Shown here piece after piece: positions 1 through 8,251 of a DNA stretch of 64,000 nt. How positions within the stretch are numbered: the stretch's first letter is position 1; each line of letters starts with the position of its first letter. Source of the stretch: DATFDN01 sp963767645 (lineage in GTDB: Bacteria > Pseudomonadota > Alphaproteobacteria > Acetobacterales > Acetobacteraceae); assembly GCA_963767645.1 (NCBI GenBank), contig CAVYEW010000003.1, positions 358,033 through 422,032 on the forward strand, in the 5' to 3' direction. Under the pieces are notes generated by a model. It was not told where the DNA came from, did no database searches, and was given only the letters and a program-made list of their open reading frames with translations. A program made the position numbers and the translations under genes.

Positions 1-122
1 GGTGCATGGATGCGGGGCACCTGATGGACGGCGCCTCTTACCGGGCGCGCGCGGCCTCGGCAACCGATTGCGCAACCCAGCTTGACTTGCCCGCCCGGTC
101 TCCGCATGTTCCGCGCCGCCCT

Positions 123-198
123 GGGGCTGTAGCTCAGCTGGGAGAGCGCCTCGTTCGCAATGAGGAGGTCAGGGGTTCGATCCCCCTCAGCTCCACCA
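123..198 (+). tRNA. tRNA-Ala, anticodon CGC
   Basis: Cloverleaf is visible by eye: acceptor arm GGGGCTG pairs with CAGCTCC including the G3:U70 wobble that identifies alanine tRNA, the anticodon stem CCTCG/TGAGG encloses loop TTCGCAA giving anticodon CGC (reads GCG), the T arm is AGGGG-TTCGATC-CCCCT, and the CCA end is encoded at 196-198. Its 3' end is the insertion site of the element to the right; the crossover leaves the tRNA sequence intact. Confidence 0.97.
185..198 (+). repeat. left attachment repeat (attL core) in the tRNA-Ala 3' end
   Basis: The 14 bases 185-198 recur exactly at 17229-17242, in the same orientation and 17044 bp away. Extending leftward to 175 the two copies agree at 20 of 24 positions and share the GTTCG of the T loop. 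This is the usual signature of tyrosine-recombinase integration into a tRNA 3' end. Confidence 0.88.
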
Positions 199-303
199 TG
201 GCAGCCGCTAAACTATTGACTTCCTACGGCAATTTTGTAGGCTCCGCCACTTAGCCCCGTCTGCAGCCCACAAGGACGCGGGGCATCGAGGGGGAGGCAT
301 CTC

Positions 304-558
304 GTGAAGAACTGGATAGTATTTGCCGCGAGTTGGCTCGTCTTCGTCGTCTCGGCCGCGGCCATTGCCCAACCTACAATCCACGAGCCCCCCGCCGGCT
401 TGAAGTGCTCGGGTGACAAGATGGTCTGGGTCAATACCCGGTCGCATATCTACCACTTCCAAGGCGAGCGGTACTTTGGGGCGACCAAGTACGGCAAGTT
501 CATGTGTGAACACGACGCGGACAAGGAAGGCGATAGGCCGACTAGGAACGGTCAGTGA
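304..558 (+). CDS. small secreted protein, unknown function (84 aa)
   Basis: GTG start at 304 with a GGAGG-type ribosome site at about 291-296. Residues 1-22 form a signal peptide ending AAAIAQ, so the mature protein of about 62 residues is periplasmic or secreted. It has two cysteines (C35 in LKCSGDK and C68 in FMCEHDA) that could form a disulphide, and a motif VWVNTRSHIYHFQGERYFG that I recall from small signal-peptide proteins of Proteobacteria with no assigned role. It lies just inside attL on the strand opposite to most of the element, so it is probably cargo. Confidence 0.75.
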   Translation: MKNWIVFAASWLVFVVSAAAIAQPTIHEPPAGLKCSGDKMVWVNTRSHIYHFQGERYFGATKYGKFMCEHDADKEGDRPTRNGQ

Positions 559-613
559 TGACCGTCCCATCTGACGCCTTACCGCCGATCGATAAGTAAG
601 GAGGCGGCTCATC

Positions 614-691
614 GTGGGAACGGCGCTGATCCCCTGGATCGTGCTGTTCAGGGCGGTGCTGCTGACGATCCTGGACGCGGTGTTCAAGTAA
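614..691 (+). CDS. tiny hydrophobic peptide (25 aa)
   Basis: GTG at 614 is preceded by a very strong ribosome site (AAGGAGGCG, 599-607) at proper spacing, followed by 25 codons and TAA. The product is almost entirely hydrophobic (IPWIVLFRAVLLTILDAVF), one possible transmembrane helix. Its ending LLTILDAVFK resembles the ending of the 2074-2448 product (LLIVVTIWDAVFG), hinting at related small membrane proteins. Toxin-like or holin-like roles are possible but unsupported. The case rests on the ribosome site and the hydrophobic composition. Confidence 0.5.
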   Translation: MGTALIPWIVLFRAVLLTILDAVFK

Positions 692-784
692 GGGGGGCCG
701 GCCCGCGTCACGCCAAAGCTATAACCCTTGACAACAACTTCCGCGTGTGTTCACGTCAGAGTTACGCAACCAGGAGGAGGCACT

Positions 785-988
785 ATGAAAGCGTTCGATG
801 TTCGCTTCGAGGTGCCGGCACGCTCGAAAGGACACAAGCCGCGTGTGAATTCTCGCCGGGTAACTGCTTCTTCCGCCGATAGGGCTGCGGAACGGGTGGC
901 CGAGGATCACAACACCCGTGTCAACTGCCGTAACTTCTGGGTCCACTCCGTCCGTGAACTTCCGCCAGGCGACGAACGAGCGGCTTGA
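785..988 (+). CDS. hypothetical basic protein (67 aa)
   Basis: ATG at 785 follows an AGGAGGAGG ribosome site (770-779) and is preferred to the upstream in-frame ATG at 728. The product begins MKAFDVRFEVPARSKGHKPR, is rich in Arg and Lys, and has no membrane segment. The FDVRFEV strand pattern and the later RAAERVAED helix suggest a small alpha/beta fold. I do not recognise the family. Likely element cargo, in the same direction as the two small genes before it. Confidence 0.6.
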   Translation: MKAFDVRFEVPARSKGHKPRVNSRRVTASSADRAAERVAEDHNTRVNCRNFWVHSVRELPPGDERAA

Positions 989-1021
989 CGGCGCCTCAGT
1001 GTTGGGCAGTGCGCCCCCTGC

Positions 1022-1240
1022 CTACCGCCGATACGGCTGCCCCGACACGACGGTCCTGAACGCCCGCGATCCGCACCGCTGACACTGCAACGGAAGCTGG
1101 ATCAGCGGCGTTGCGGCATGCCGGCGGGCCAGCGCATGTAGGTCCAGCTCCCGGATATGGTCGCAGTTCAGGCAGAGCGCCGCGACGGTGCAGTGAGCCA
1201 GGATCGCGCTCTGGACGGTCGGCAGCTCGCCGTCACTCAT
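1022..1240 (-). CDS. small zinc-ribbon protein (72 aa)
   Basis: Two CxxC pairs, CLNC near residue 23 and CQRC near residue 53, are placed as in a treble-clef or zinc-ribbon domain, with HIRELDLHAL between them. Similar 70-residue proteins occur in alphaproteobacterial phages and genomes without a known role; nucleic-acid binding is an inference from the fold. The ATG overlaps the stop of the 68-residue gene upstream by 4 bp (ATGA, 1237-1240), so the two are translationally coupled. Confidence 0.7.
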   Translation of the reverse strand: MSDGELPTVQSAILAHCTVAALCLNCDHIRELDLHALARRHAATPLIQLPLQCQRCGSRAFRTVVSGQPYRR

Positions 1241-1443
1241 TCCGGGGGCTGGTCCTTCTTCTTCCAGATGATCGGCTCACCGGGGATGCGCCGTCGGGGC
1301 TTCCGAGCCCGGACAATCTGCGGCTTGGCCTCAAGCGGCTGCGCGGGAGCCTTGGCCGGACGCTTCACCTTGGCCGGATGGCGCGCGGTGACGATGACCT
1401 TGCGTTTGGGGCGGTCCGGGGGATCGTCCGCGCGGTCTATCAT
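1237..1443 (-). CDS. hypothetical basic protein (68 aa)
   Basis: Reading from the ATG at 1443 (the frame is open to 1509), the product starts MIDRADDPPDRPKRKVIV and is dominated by Lys, Arg, Pro and Ala, ending in a PGEPIIWKKKDQPPE tail. It is probably unstructured or nucleic-acid binding. It is coupled to the zinc-ribbon gene by a 4-bp overlap. The start choice is uncertain because no clear ribosome site precedes 1443. Confidence 0.5.
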   Translation of the reverse strand: MIDRADDPPDRPKRKVIVTARHPAKVKRPAKAPAQPLEAKPQIVRARKPRRRIPGEPIIWKKKDQPPE

Positions 1444-1588
1444 CCCGGCATGATAGCGTATCGATCTTACAAGGGAACTATATCGATGAGTTCCAGGCCG
1501 GACAGCCACGAACCTCTATACGAACATTCCGAAAGCGGGCAAACTCAATCGGTGCGCGAACATCGGCGTCGCACTGAGAGGGATAGTT

Positions 1589-1825
1589 GTGAAATATCTT
1601 CCGATCTACTGTTTCGGTTGCGGACGGCATGTCATCGCTATTAAGCCGCAGATCGACAACGTCCTGCACCTGATCCTGGCCGTGATCACGGTAGGGCTTT
1701 GGCTGCCGGTCTGGCTCCTGCTTGGCATTTCCGCCGCGTTCTCGGCTCCGCGTTGCCCGAATTGCGGGAACGCGGCCAAGCCACGCTCCCTGGTTCGGCG
1801 CAGCCAAGCACGAGCAACTCGGTAG
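1589..1825 (+). CDS. small zinc-ribbon membrane protein (78 aa)
   Basis: GTG at 1589 follows a GAGAGGGA ribosome site. The N-terminus carries CFGC (residues 8-11) and the C-terminal part CPNC (56-59), flanking two hydrophobic stretches (about 25-51: VLHLILAVITVGLWLPVW then LLLGISAAF). This looks like a membrane hairpin whose ends are joined through one zinc site. Similar small proteins occur in phages and actinobacteria; function unknown. Confidence 0.65.
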   Translation: MKYLPIYCFGCGRHVIAIKPQIDNVLHLILAVITVGLWLPVWLLLGISAAFSAPRCPNCGNAAKPRSLVRRSQARATR

Positions 1826-1836
1826 CCCGGGCTCGA

Positions 1837-2040
1837 TTACGCGGCGGCTGCCTCTGGGGCTGCCGGTCGCATCGGTAATGCCTGGCCGAGATCTTCGGTC
1901 AGGCCCTCCTCCGTTCGTGCTTCTTCCTCAAACGCCGAAGCCAGTTCCTGTAGCCCTGCAAAAACCACGGAATCGCGAGCAGTAGAGGCGGCCAGCCGCA
2001 ATTCCCGCGCCTGCGCCCATAGCCCGACCGAAGATGCCAT
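1837..2040 (-). CDS. hypothetical helical protein (67 aa)
   Basis: Starting at the ATG at 2040, the product is Ala- and Glu-rich and probably all helical (ARELRLAASTARDSVV, then LQELASAFEEEARTEE). An upstream in-frame ATG exists at 2055. No domain recognised. It lies in the same direction as the fibre gene but is separated from it by a plus-strand gene, so its status as a real gene is moderate. Confidence 0.4.
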   Translation of the reverse strand: MASSVGLWAQARELRLAASTARDSVVFAGLQELASAFEEEARTEEGLTEDLGQALPMRPAAPEAAAA

Positions 2041-2073
2041 CGTACAATTCCCCAAATCGCCCGAGGCAGGACT

Positions 2074-2448
2074 GTGGCGAACGCGTCGCGGACTGTCGTA
2101 AATGCAGCATCAAACGGCAAGCTGTCACCCGAAAGTGAGGCGTATGGCTGGCGCGCACCCTCCCGCACCGGGGCTCCCGAGGCCCGCGCCTTGCGCTACC
2201 TGCCCGCCATGCGCCCCCTGAACCCGCGTTCGGACTTCCGTGACGACGGTGGCACGCCAGCATGGCGCGCGAACCGGGCCACATGGGATCGGACCATCGA
2301 GCCGCCGCCGCGCGGCATCCGCGCCCGCTGGCGCCGCCTCAGCCTTGTGGACCAGGTGTTTCTGATCCTCGGCGTGCTCGTGGCGCCCATGTTCTTCGGC
2401 ATCTGCCTGCTGATCGTGGTCACGATCTGGGACGCCGTGTTCGGGTGA
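2074..2448 (+). CDS. small C-terminally anchored membrane protein (up to 124 aa)
   Basis: Only the last 45 residues are distinctive: a basic stretch GIRARWRRLS followed by one long hydrophobic helix (LVDQVFLILGVLVAPMFFGI then CLLIVVTIWDAVFG). The true start may be the ATG at 2209 (79 residues), since neither 2074 nor 2209 has a good ribosome site. Element cargo of unknown function. Its end resembles the end of the 25-residue peptide at 614-691. It terminates 10 bp before the convergent fibre gene. Confidence 0.45.
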   Translation: MANASRTVVNAASNGKLSPESEAYGWRAPSRTGAPEARALRYLPAMRPLNPRSDFRDDGGTPAWRANRATWDRTIEPPPRGIRARWRRLSLVDQVFLILGVLVAPMFFGICLLIVVTIWDAVFG

Positions 2449-2457
2449 GGCGGGGTC

Positions 2458-5400
2458 TTAGTTATGGAGGATCACGACACTCTGCGCCGGAACCGTCGTC
2501 GCCGCGGTGACGCCGTTCGTTACCGCGAGCTGGATAAGGTTGCCGTTGGGGTATTGCGGGCTTTGCTCCCATCGGTTGACGGTGCCAGTGCCGCTCCCGT
2601 TCACCGGCCAGTGCCCCAGGCCGACGGTGCCGCCCATGACCTTCGGCGTGCCGCTGGTGGTGCTGTAGTTGCATAGCAGCACGCCAAACTTGTTCCCATT
2701 CTCAACCGCCAGCGCGATCGTCGGCGGGGTGCCGCCGCTCCCGCCGCCAAAGGTGCAGGAGACCTGGTTGCCCTCCATGACCTGTCCGGCCTTGGAGAGG
2801 AAATAGCCGGTCGGATCGATGACGCCGTTCTGCACCGCGCCATAAGTGCCGTCCCCAAGCGCTTCCCAGATGGCAGCGCATTCGACGCCTTTGCCGCTCA
2901 GGAAGCCGTTGAGAATCCAGAAGGCGGCAAAGACGGCGCCGATCTGCTGCTGCTCGCGCGTCTCGTTGCCGGCGTTAAAATCGATGTTCCACTCACCCAT
3001 CATGATTGGCGCATTGGCGGCTGGTGTGCCCGCGACCGACGCACGCGCGACAGTCGCGTCCGCTGCTGGCTTGGTCGTCGCGAACAGGCCGTCATCAGTC
3101 GGCGTCGCATCGACGCCCATGCCGTACCGATATCCATGATACCCAAGACGGCCGAGACGCGTCCCGAGGACGTTCCCTAGCGTCGTGAAGCGGCCATCAG
3201 GCGCGGTCGCAGCGACGTAGGAGTAAACCGGCGCGATGATCTGGATATTCGGGTCAATGCTATGCACGGCGTCCGCGGCGGCGCTGGCGAAGCTGCAGAA
3301 TGTGCCGGTATCGACCTTCCCATCGGTCTCGTTATCGATCTCGATCCCCCACAACGGAAGGATTTGCCCACCGCTCGGCGTGGTCTTGAAGTAGTTGACG
3401 ATCGCCTTGCACGCGGTCGCATAATCAGACGGATTGCCGATGTTGGGATAGAACTGCACGCCGATGATAAGGCGGCACGTCGGGGATATGAACTTGTAGG
3501 CGACATTCATGAAATTCTGGATTTTGGAGAAGTCCGGATTGTTTACGCCATTGGCAAAAATCCCCGCTGTCCAGTTCGGAGCGACCGCAGAGCCCGGCGC
3601 GGTGCCGGCATTACAGTTTATGCGGAGTAGGCGCATGTTGAGCGCCGCGAGCGCGGTCACGTTCAAAGCGATCGTGCAAGGCTGGAAATAAGTCGCGCCC
3701 CCGTCGGTTGAGTCCGCCAGCGCAGCCGTGCCGAAGCCCCAAAGGCAGCCCGACGCAAAAACTCCTGTGGTGGCCGTGAAATCGACGCTGGCCATCGTGC
3801 CGGTCGCGGCGGGACCGGGGCCAGGCGCCGACGTGCTGGTCGGAATTGCCGGCGGAGCGGGCGGCCAGCTCGGCAGCGAAGACGGCGCGCTGGTCGGTAT
3901 GATGTAGGCGCCAATTCTGTTACTGTAGAACCCCGCAACCCACACGCCGTTCACGTACGCGCCCGGCAGCGTTATGGTGTTGAAGTCCTCGATCTCGATC
4001 ACGGAGTTCGCGGAATTCGCCGTCGGGCCGCCCCATCCGGACCAGCCGAAACCGCCCAGAGTGCCGTCCTGCCGCACCACAGTCGGGTCAGTCGCCGCCT
4101 CGGCGAACTCGTGCGCTGTAACCGACGTGCGCTCGTCCAGCATCGTCTGCGGCGCGGGCAATTGATAGCCGACGCAGTAGCCGTAGCGGACCATATTTCC
4201 GTTGTAGAAGAAGGAGTTATGCTCGCCGAGCGCGTTTGGGACGGAGACGCCGTTTTGATAGTGTATGAAGAATATGTGCGCGTCAGAACTCGGCGGGGCC
4301 AGGGTGCCAGCGTTGAACAAACTCGCGAGGAAGTTCTGATGATCGGTCTCGACCGGGCTGCTCGGCGGAGTGGTGGTGACGACGATCTCATTGACGATCT
4401 GCGGCGGCGTGAATACCCCATACTCGCTCAAGCCCGAGAGGTATGGCCCGCTCACCATCGTTCGCAGGGCGCTGGAAAGCGCATCTTGGGTCGGATTGTG
4501 GCTCGAAAGCAGCCAGTCCGGTCCCGCATAGATTATCGTTGCCGCCATGCCGTTCAGCGGCTGCGCGCCGTGCCAGCCCATGACATCGTCCGCGCTGGCG
4601 TCTGATTGGTAGGTCGGCGGCAGCACGCCAACAGGCGGCGCACCAGCACGCGGATCAGTGGTCGCGGTCCAAGAACTGCCAGACCAATACCACCACAGTT
4701 GATCCTTGTTCGTTTGATAAACGTTGCCGCCGCTCAGGACGAGGCCGGTGACGTTGGCGGTCGTGGTGTCCGTCGCGCCATTCCGCACGACATAATACGG
4801 ACTGACATCATCGCCGCGCGTCAGTGACCAGCGATTTCCGCTGGCATCTGTGAACGAAAACTCGGGCGGGGTCTTGGTGCTGAAATCCGAGACGATATAG
4901 CCGTCCGGAGACGCCACGGTTGCGGATGGCGCGGGAGTGCCAAGGAAATATGCCTGGCTGAACCGCCCCCCGTTCGGCTGCACACGGAACTGATACCACG
5001 TGTTCGCAGCGAGCCCCGAGACGGTGCAAGTCGCGCCCGTGAATGGCACGCCAACATAGGTCCACGTGAAGTCGCACCAGCGCTTGAACTGCGCGACATA
5101 TTGCAGGCTCGACGCTGCCCCGAGTGGCGGTGTCCAGGTCAGGGTAACTGAGTTGAGCGTCGTGGCCGAGCTGGTGAGGCCGGTGATCCCAGCCCCGTTG
5201 CCGGAGGTAAACGCCGCGGGCGTGGTCGGTGGCGCCGCGGGCTGCGGCAGCGGGGTGGTGGTCTGCACCCAAATGGTGCTCCCATTGGCCCGCGTGCGCC
5301 AGATGTCGACTCTGTTCTCCCAATATACCTGCTTTGCCGCGCCGGGCGTGGGCGCGTGGTAATACAGCTCGACCACATCGGAGGTCGTTGTGTCGGCCGT

Positions 5401-5868
5401 GCCGTTTATGACGATTTGGCCGACACCGCTGATTGAATAGGTGTTGCCGAAAGAGTCGGTAATCGCTGGCCCGATCGTCGTAACGGCCGTGCCCTCTGCG
5501 GATTCCAGCGTGGCCGGCGTGGTTGAGCCGGTCAAACCGAAAAGTTTCTGCAACGCACCAACGCTGGTCCACCCGGCAGCACTTCCGGACCTCGCAAGGA
5601 TCGTGTCCGTCGATGCGAGCGAGGTGTACTGAGGCGCCGTCGCGATCGCGATTGCCTGCAATGTGGCAGTCGCGAAGTCTGCCAGATCGGCAGCAACCAA
5701 AGTCACAATGCCGTCGCGGCCAGCCACTTCCGTCACCCCAGAGATGGCTTGCAAGCTCGCGATCATGTCTCGGATGGTCTGCGGCGTGACTGAGCCCGCG
5801 GGCTGGTCGTCGCGGACCAACTGCAGCAGATCGGCGATGGTGCGGACGGTCCCGGTCGTGCCGCTCAT
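2458..5868 (-). CDS. giant phage-fibre-like protein with FN3, HEFxE-type and glycoside-hydrolase-like domains (1136 aa)
   Basis: Start ATG at 5868 overlaps the previous stop (ATGA). The N-terminal 130 residues resemble phage fibre attachment segments (TIADLLQLVRDD, SLASTDTILARSGSAAGW). A fibronectin-III-like domain follows (TLNSVTLTWTPP to ANTWYQFRVQPNGG), then a region with HEFAEAATDP that recalls EXORDIUM/phosphate-induced or HExxH-type secreted domains. The C-terminal 380 residues look like a clan-A glycoside hydrolase: WGIEIDNETD (possible acid/base Glu) and MGEWNIDFN (possible nucleophile Glu). Read together, it may bind and degrade surface glycans, as tail spikes do. It is the last gene of the packaging operon, where a fibre would be expected, yet no tail genes exist here. 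Domain names are by motif only. Confidence 0.65.
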   Translation of the reverse strand: MSGTTGTVRTIADLLQLVRDDQPAGSVTPQTIRDMIASLQAISGVTEVAGRDGIVTLVAADLADFATATLQAIAIATAPQYTSLASTDTILARSGSAAGWTSVGALQKLFGLTGSTTPATLESAEGTAVTTIGPAITDSFGNTYSISGVGQIVINGTADTTTSDVVELYYHAPTPGAAKQVYWENRVDIWRTRANGSTIWVQTTTPLPQPAAPPTTPAAFTSGNGAGITGLTSSATTLNSVTLTWTPPLGAASSLQYVAQFKRWCDFTWTYVGVPFTGATCTVSGLAANTWYQFRVQPNGGRFSQAYFLGTPAPSATVASPDGYIVSDFSTKTPPEFSFTDASGNRWSLTRGDDVSPYYVVRNGATDTTTANVTGLVLSGGNVYQTNKDQLWWYWSGSSWTATTDPRAGAPPVGVLPPTYQSDASADDVMGWHGAQPLNGMAATIIYAGPDWLLSSHNPTQDALSSALRTMVSGPYLSGLSEYGVFTPPQIVNEIVVTTTPPSSPVETDHQNFLASLFNAGTLAPPSSDAHIFFIHYQNGVSVPNALGEHNSFFYNGNMVRYGYCVGYQLPAPQTMLDERTSVTAHEFAEAATDPTVVRQDGTLGGFGWSGWGGPTANSANSVIEIEDFNTITLPGAYVNGVWVAGFYSNRIGAYIIPTSAPSSLPSWPPAPPAIPTSTSAPGPGPAATGTMASVDFTATTGVFASGCLWGFGTAALADSTDGGATYFQPCTIALNVTALAALNMRLLRINCNAGTAPGSAVAPNWTAGIFANGVNNPDFSKIQNFMNVAYKFISPTCRLIIGVQFYPNIGNPSDYATACKAIVNYFKTTPSGGQILPLWGIEIDNETDGKVDTGTFCSFASAAADAVHSIDPNIQIIAPVYSYVAATAPDGRFTTLGNVLGTRLGRLGYHGYRYGMGVDATPTDDGLFATTKPAADATVARASVAGTPAANAPIMMGEWNIDFNAGNETREQQQIGAVFAAFWILNGFLSGKGVECAAIWEALGDGTYGAVQNGVIDPTGYFLSKAGQVMEGNQVSCTFGGGSGGTPPTIALAVENGNKFGVLLCNYSTTSGTPKVMGGTVGLGHWPVNGSGTGTVNRWEQSPQYPNGNLIQLAVTNGVTAATTVPAQSVVILHN

Positions 5869-6452
5869 GCCGCCTTCGCAGGCGTCGCGGCCAAGCGGCC
5901 CCACGCGGCCCGCTCCGCCGCCTCGTGCTCGCCCGGCTCGCGCCCGTATGGGCCGCGCGACAGATACGGCCCATCCGGCACCCGCAGGCCATGCGCCATG
6001 GCCGCGGCGATGGTGTCCGTGGCCTTGGCGTATGCCACAGTCGCCTTTGCGAGCAGCAACTCCGCCTCATCGATCAGTGCCGCCGCCGCGATCCGCTGCG
6101 CGATGCCGTGTTCCAGAACAGGACGGTGCGCCTCGCTCTGCGCAACACTCACCGCACGCTGCGCCTCGGCCCAACCGCGTTCTGCAGCGGCTTGCGAGTC
6201 CCGAGCGAAGGCGAGCTGCGTCTCGGCATCCGCGACAGCACGTGCCGCGGCGATGGAGTGCGCCGGCGGAACCCCACCCGTGCGAGCCGCCTTGGTTACG
6301 ATCACATCACGCGCCGCCATGGCGGCCAGCACCGCCCTTTCCGCGTCGGTGACGGCGCCGGCCACGCGATCACGGATCGCAGTCGCATCCGCCAGCCTCT
6401 GCCGGCACTGCTCGACATGGCTATGCAGCACCAGGTTGTTCGGATAGTCCAT
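5865..6452 (-). CDS. hypothetical coiled-coil phage protein (195 aa)
   Basis: ATG at 6452 overlaps the preceding stop by one base and the last bases overlap the fibre gene start (ATGA). The first 150 residues are Ala-rich heptad-like helix (HVEQCRQRLADATAIRDRVA; AERGWAEAQRAVSVAQSEA), typical of a long coiled coil, with a basic and Gly/Pro-rich tail. No family recognised. Position between terminase and fibre is where portal and capsid genes normally sit, but neither size nor sequence fits those. Confidence 0.7.
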   Translation of the reverse strand: MDYPNNLVLHSHVEQCRQRLADATAIRDRVAGAVTDAERAVLAAMAARDVIVTKAARTGGVPPAHSIAAARAVADAETQLAFARDSQAAAERGWAEAQRAVSVAQSEAHRPVLEHGIAQRIAAAALIDEAELLLAKATVAYAKATDTIAAAMAHGLRVPDGPYLSRGPYGREPGEHEAAERAAWGRLAATPAKAA

Positions 6453-6913
6453 CAGCCCCGCCTTAGATTGGAGTCGAACTCGCCCAGCCGGCGCTGCAGC
6501 TCCGCCCGCAGCCCGCTGGCCATTGATGCGCGCGCGAAGTGCGAGACAAGGCGGTTCTGGTAGTCGGCGGCTTCCTGCGCCGTCATCGTGCTGACCGGCT
6601 TCTCCGGTTCCGGCGCCTTCGCGCCCGCGAAGCCATCGATCTGATGACTTATCAGGTTCAATTCGAGCGTGTTCACCTCGGCGTCGCTCATTCCGCCGAA
6701 GCGCGCGTGCGACATCAACTCCATCGTTGACTTGCCCATGTCTTCGGGACCAAAGAGCTGCGGCTTTGCGGCCTTGAACCTCGCCAGCGACGCCTCGCGT
6801 CCGGCCTGCGTCTCCAAATCGCCGAGCAGGCCCGCGGCCTCCGCAAGCTCGATCATCTCCGGGGCGCGCAACCCGTGGCGCATGGCCATTTCCGTGAACA
6901 GCAGTTTCGACAC
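6452..6913 (-). CDS. hypothetical phage protein (153 aa)
   Basis: Begins 3 bp after the terminase stop, so it is co-translated with it. The product is soluble and helical (MSKLLFTEMAMRHGLRAPEM... FDSNLRRG) and ends in a charged helix LRAELQRRLGEFDSNLRR. No recognised domain. It may be a packaging accessory or a regulator of a helper phage; that idea comes only from position next to the large terminase. Confidence 0.65.
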   Translation of the reverse strand: MSKLLFTEMAMRHGLRAPEMIELAEAAGLLGDLETQAGREASLARFKAAKPQLFGPEDMGKSTMELMSHARFGGMSDAEVNTLELNLISHQIDGFAGAKAPEPEKPVSTMTAQEAADYQNRLVSHFARASMASGLRAELQRRLGEFDSNLRRG

Positions 6914-6916
6914 ACT

Positions 6917-8251
6917 TCACCTCGCCATGAAATTCAGCCGCGTCCAGCGCGCCGGCTTCGCTTGGTTCTCGACAAGCAACTCAGTCAGCCCCCACACCAT
7001 CGCATCGAGCCGATCAGGCGACGCCATGTTGCTGTTCGGCTCCCATTGGGCGAGCTGATCCTCAAGCGCCGTGAGATGACCAACGATGTGCGCACGGTTC
7101 TGCTCGAATAGTGCGACGACGGGTTCCGCGCGCTGCGCCTTGCCGCGCGATGCGTGCAAGGCTTTGAACGGAACCGACAAATCAACGGCGCGCAATGTCG
7201 TCTCGACCATCGCAGCGCCGAAGTTCACCTCAGCTACGATGCGGTCGGCCTTGTGGCGACGGAAGGCATCAATCGCGCGGCGAGCCCAGCCTTCGGGGCT
7301 GAACTTGCCGGAGAGATCGGCGAGCACATACCCGTGCCCGTCGTCGCCACGAGCGCAGACCACGATGCCGGTTTCGTCGCTGCCCTTGTTCGATGTGCCG
7401 GCCGGGTCCACCGCGACCACAATCCTGCGCAGCACTTCCGGAGCCGAGCGGACGCGCGTGGTTTCGATGAGCGCACGGGACCAAAGCGCGCCTTCCGCGT
7501 CCTCTATCAGCTCGGCATCGAGTTCTTGTCTGCCGAGTGACGTGTTGCCGTATTTTTCGTTGAGATAGCGCAGCGTGCTCGCGTCCAGGTTCGGCGCATT
7601 ATCAGCAGTCCGCGCGCGGGTGATGACCGTGCTCGATGCGGCTATGATGCTCTTGAGCAGCGGAATCGGCTTCGGCGTCGTGCTGATGAGCACGCGAGGC
7701 GCATCACCCTTCGGGCCTGGCAGGCGCAACGCCATCGAAAGCATGTCCCACACGGCCGCTGCGTCGGCGTAGCTGGTCAGCTCGTCGCACCAGGCGCCGT
7801 CGAGGTTCGGGCCGCGGAGGCGATCGGGCTCTTCCGCGCTGAACAGGTGCCCGATGGCGCCATTCGGCCACACCAGGCGCCGGGTGGACGGTTCGAATTC
7901 CGGCCTACACCACGGCGAGGCGGTTGCCAGGATGCCGGATGGGCCTTGGATCTGGATACGGCGCACCGCGTCGGCAGTCGGGCCTATGATGGCGAGCTGC
8001 GTGCGCTGGCCGGCTTCGACCTCGGCCCTGATCCATTCGGAGGCAGCGCGCGTCTTGCCTGATCCGCGTCCGCCGAGCAGGAGCCAGGTGCGCCATGCGC
8101 CGTCGGGTGCAAGCTGATCCGGGCGAGCCCAGAACGGCCAGGCGAAGGTCAACGCCTCCAGCGCGTCCGGTGGCAGAGAACCCAACACCTCGCGCCGCGT
8201 GCCTTCGGGCAGCGCTGCCATCCGGGCCGCAGCGGAGGCGCCGGCCGTCAT
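6917..8251 (-). CDS. phage terminase large subunit (444 aa)
   Basis: ATP-driven DNA packaging motor and headful or site-specific nuclease. Walker A GGRGSGKT at residues 60-67 in the context TWLLLGGRGSGKTRAASEW, Walker B with DE at 157-158 (WCDELTSY), coupling motif around ISTTPKP (189-195), and an RNase-H-like nuclease domain beginning VVAVDPAG (D282) and ending near SPDRLDAMVWGLTEL. This is the terminase_6 type common in alphaproteobacterial phages, full length. The ATG at 8251 overlaps the upstream stop. In ordinary phages a portal gene follows; here two unknown proteins follow instead. Confidence 0.95.
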   Translation of the reverse strand: MTAGASAAARMAALPEGTRREVLGSLPPDALEALTFAWPFWARPDQLAPDGAWRTWLLLGGRGSGKTRAASEWIRAEVEAGQRTQLAIIGPTADAVRRIQIQGPSGILATASPWCRPEFEPSTRRLVWPNGAIGHLFSAEEPDRLRGPNLDGAWCDELTSYADAAAVWDMLSMALRLPGPKGDAPRVLISTTPKPIPLLKSIIAASSTVITRARTADNAPNLDASTLRYLNEKYGNTSLGRQELDAELIEDAEGALWSRALIETTRVRSAPEVLRRIVVAVDPAGTSNKGSDETGIVVCARGDDGHGYVLADLSGKFSPEGWARRAIDAFRRHKADRIVAEVNFGAAMVETTLRAVDLSVPFKALHASRGKAQRAEPVVALFEQNRAHIVGHLTALEDQLAQWEPNSNMASPDRLDAMVWGLTELLVENQAKPARWTRLNFMAR

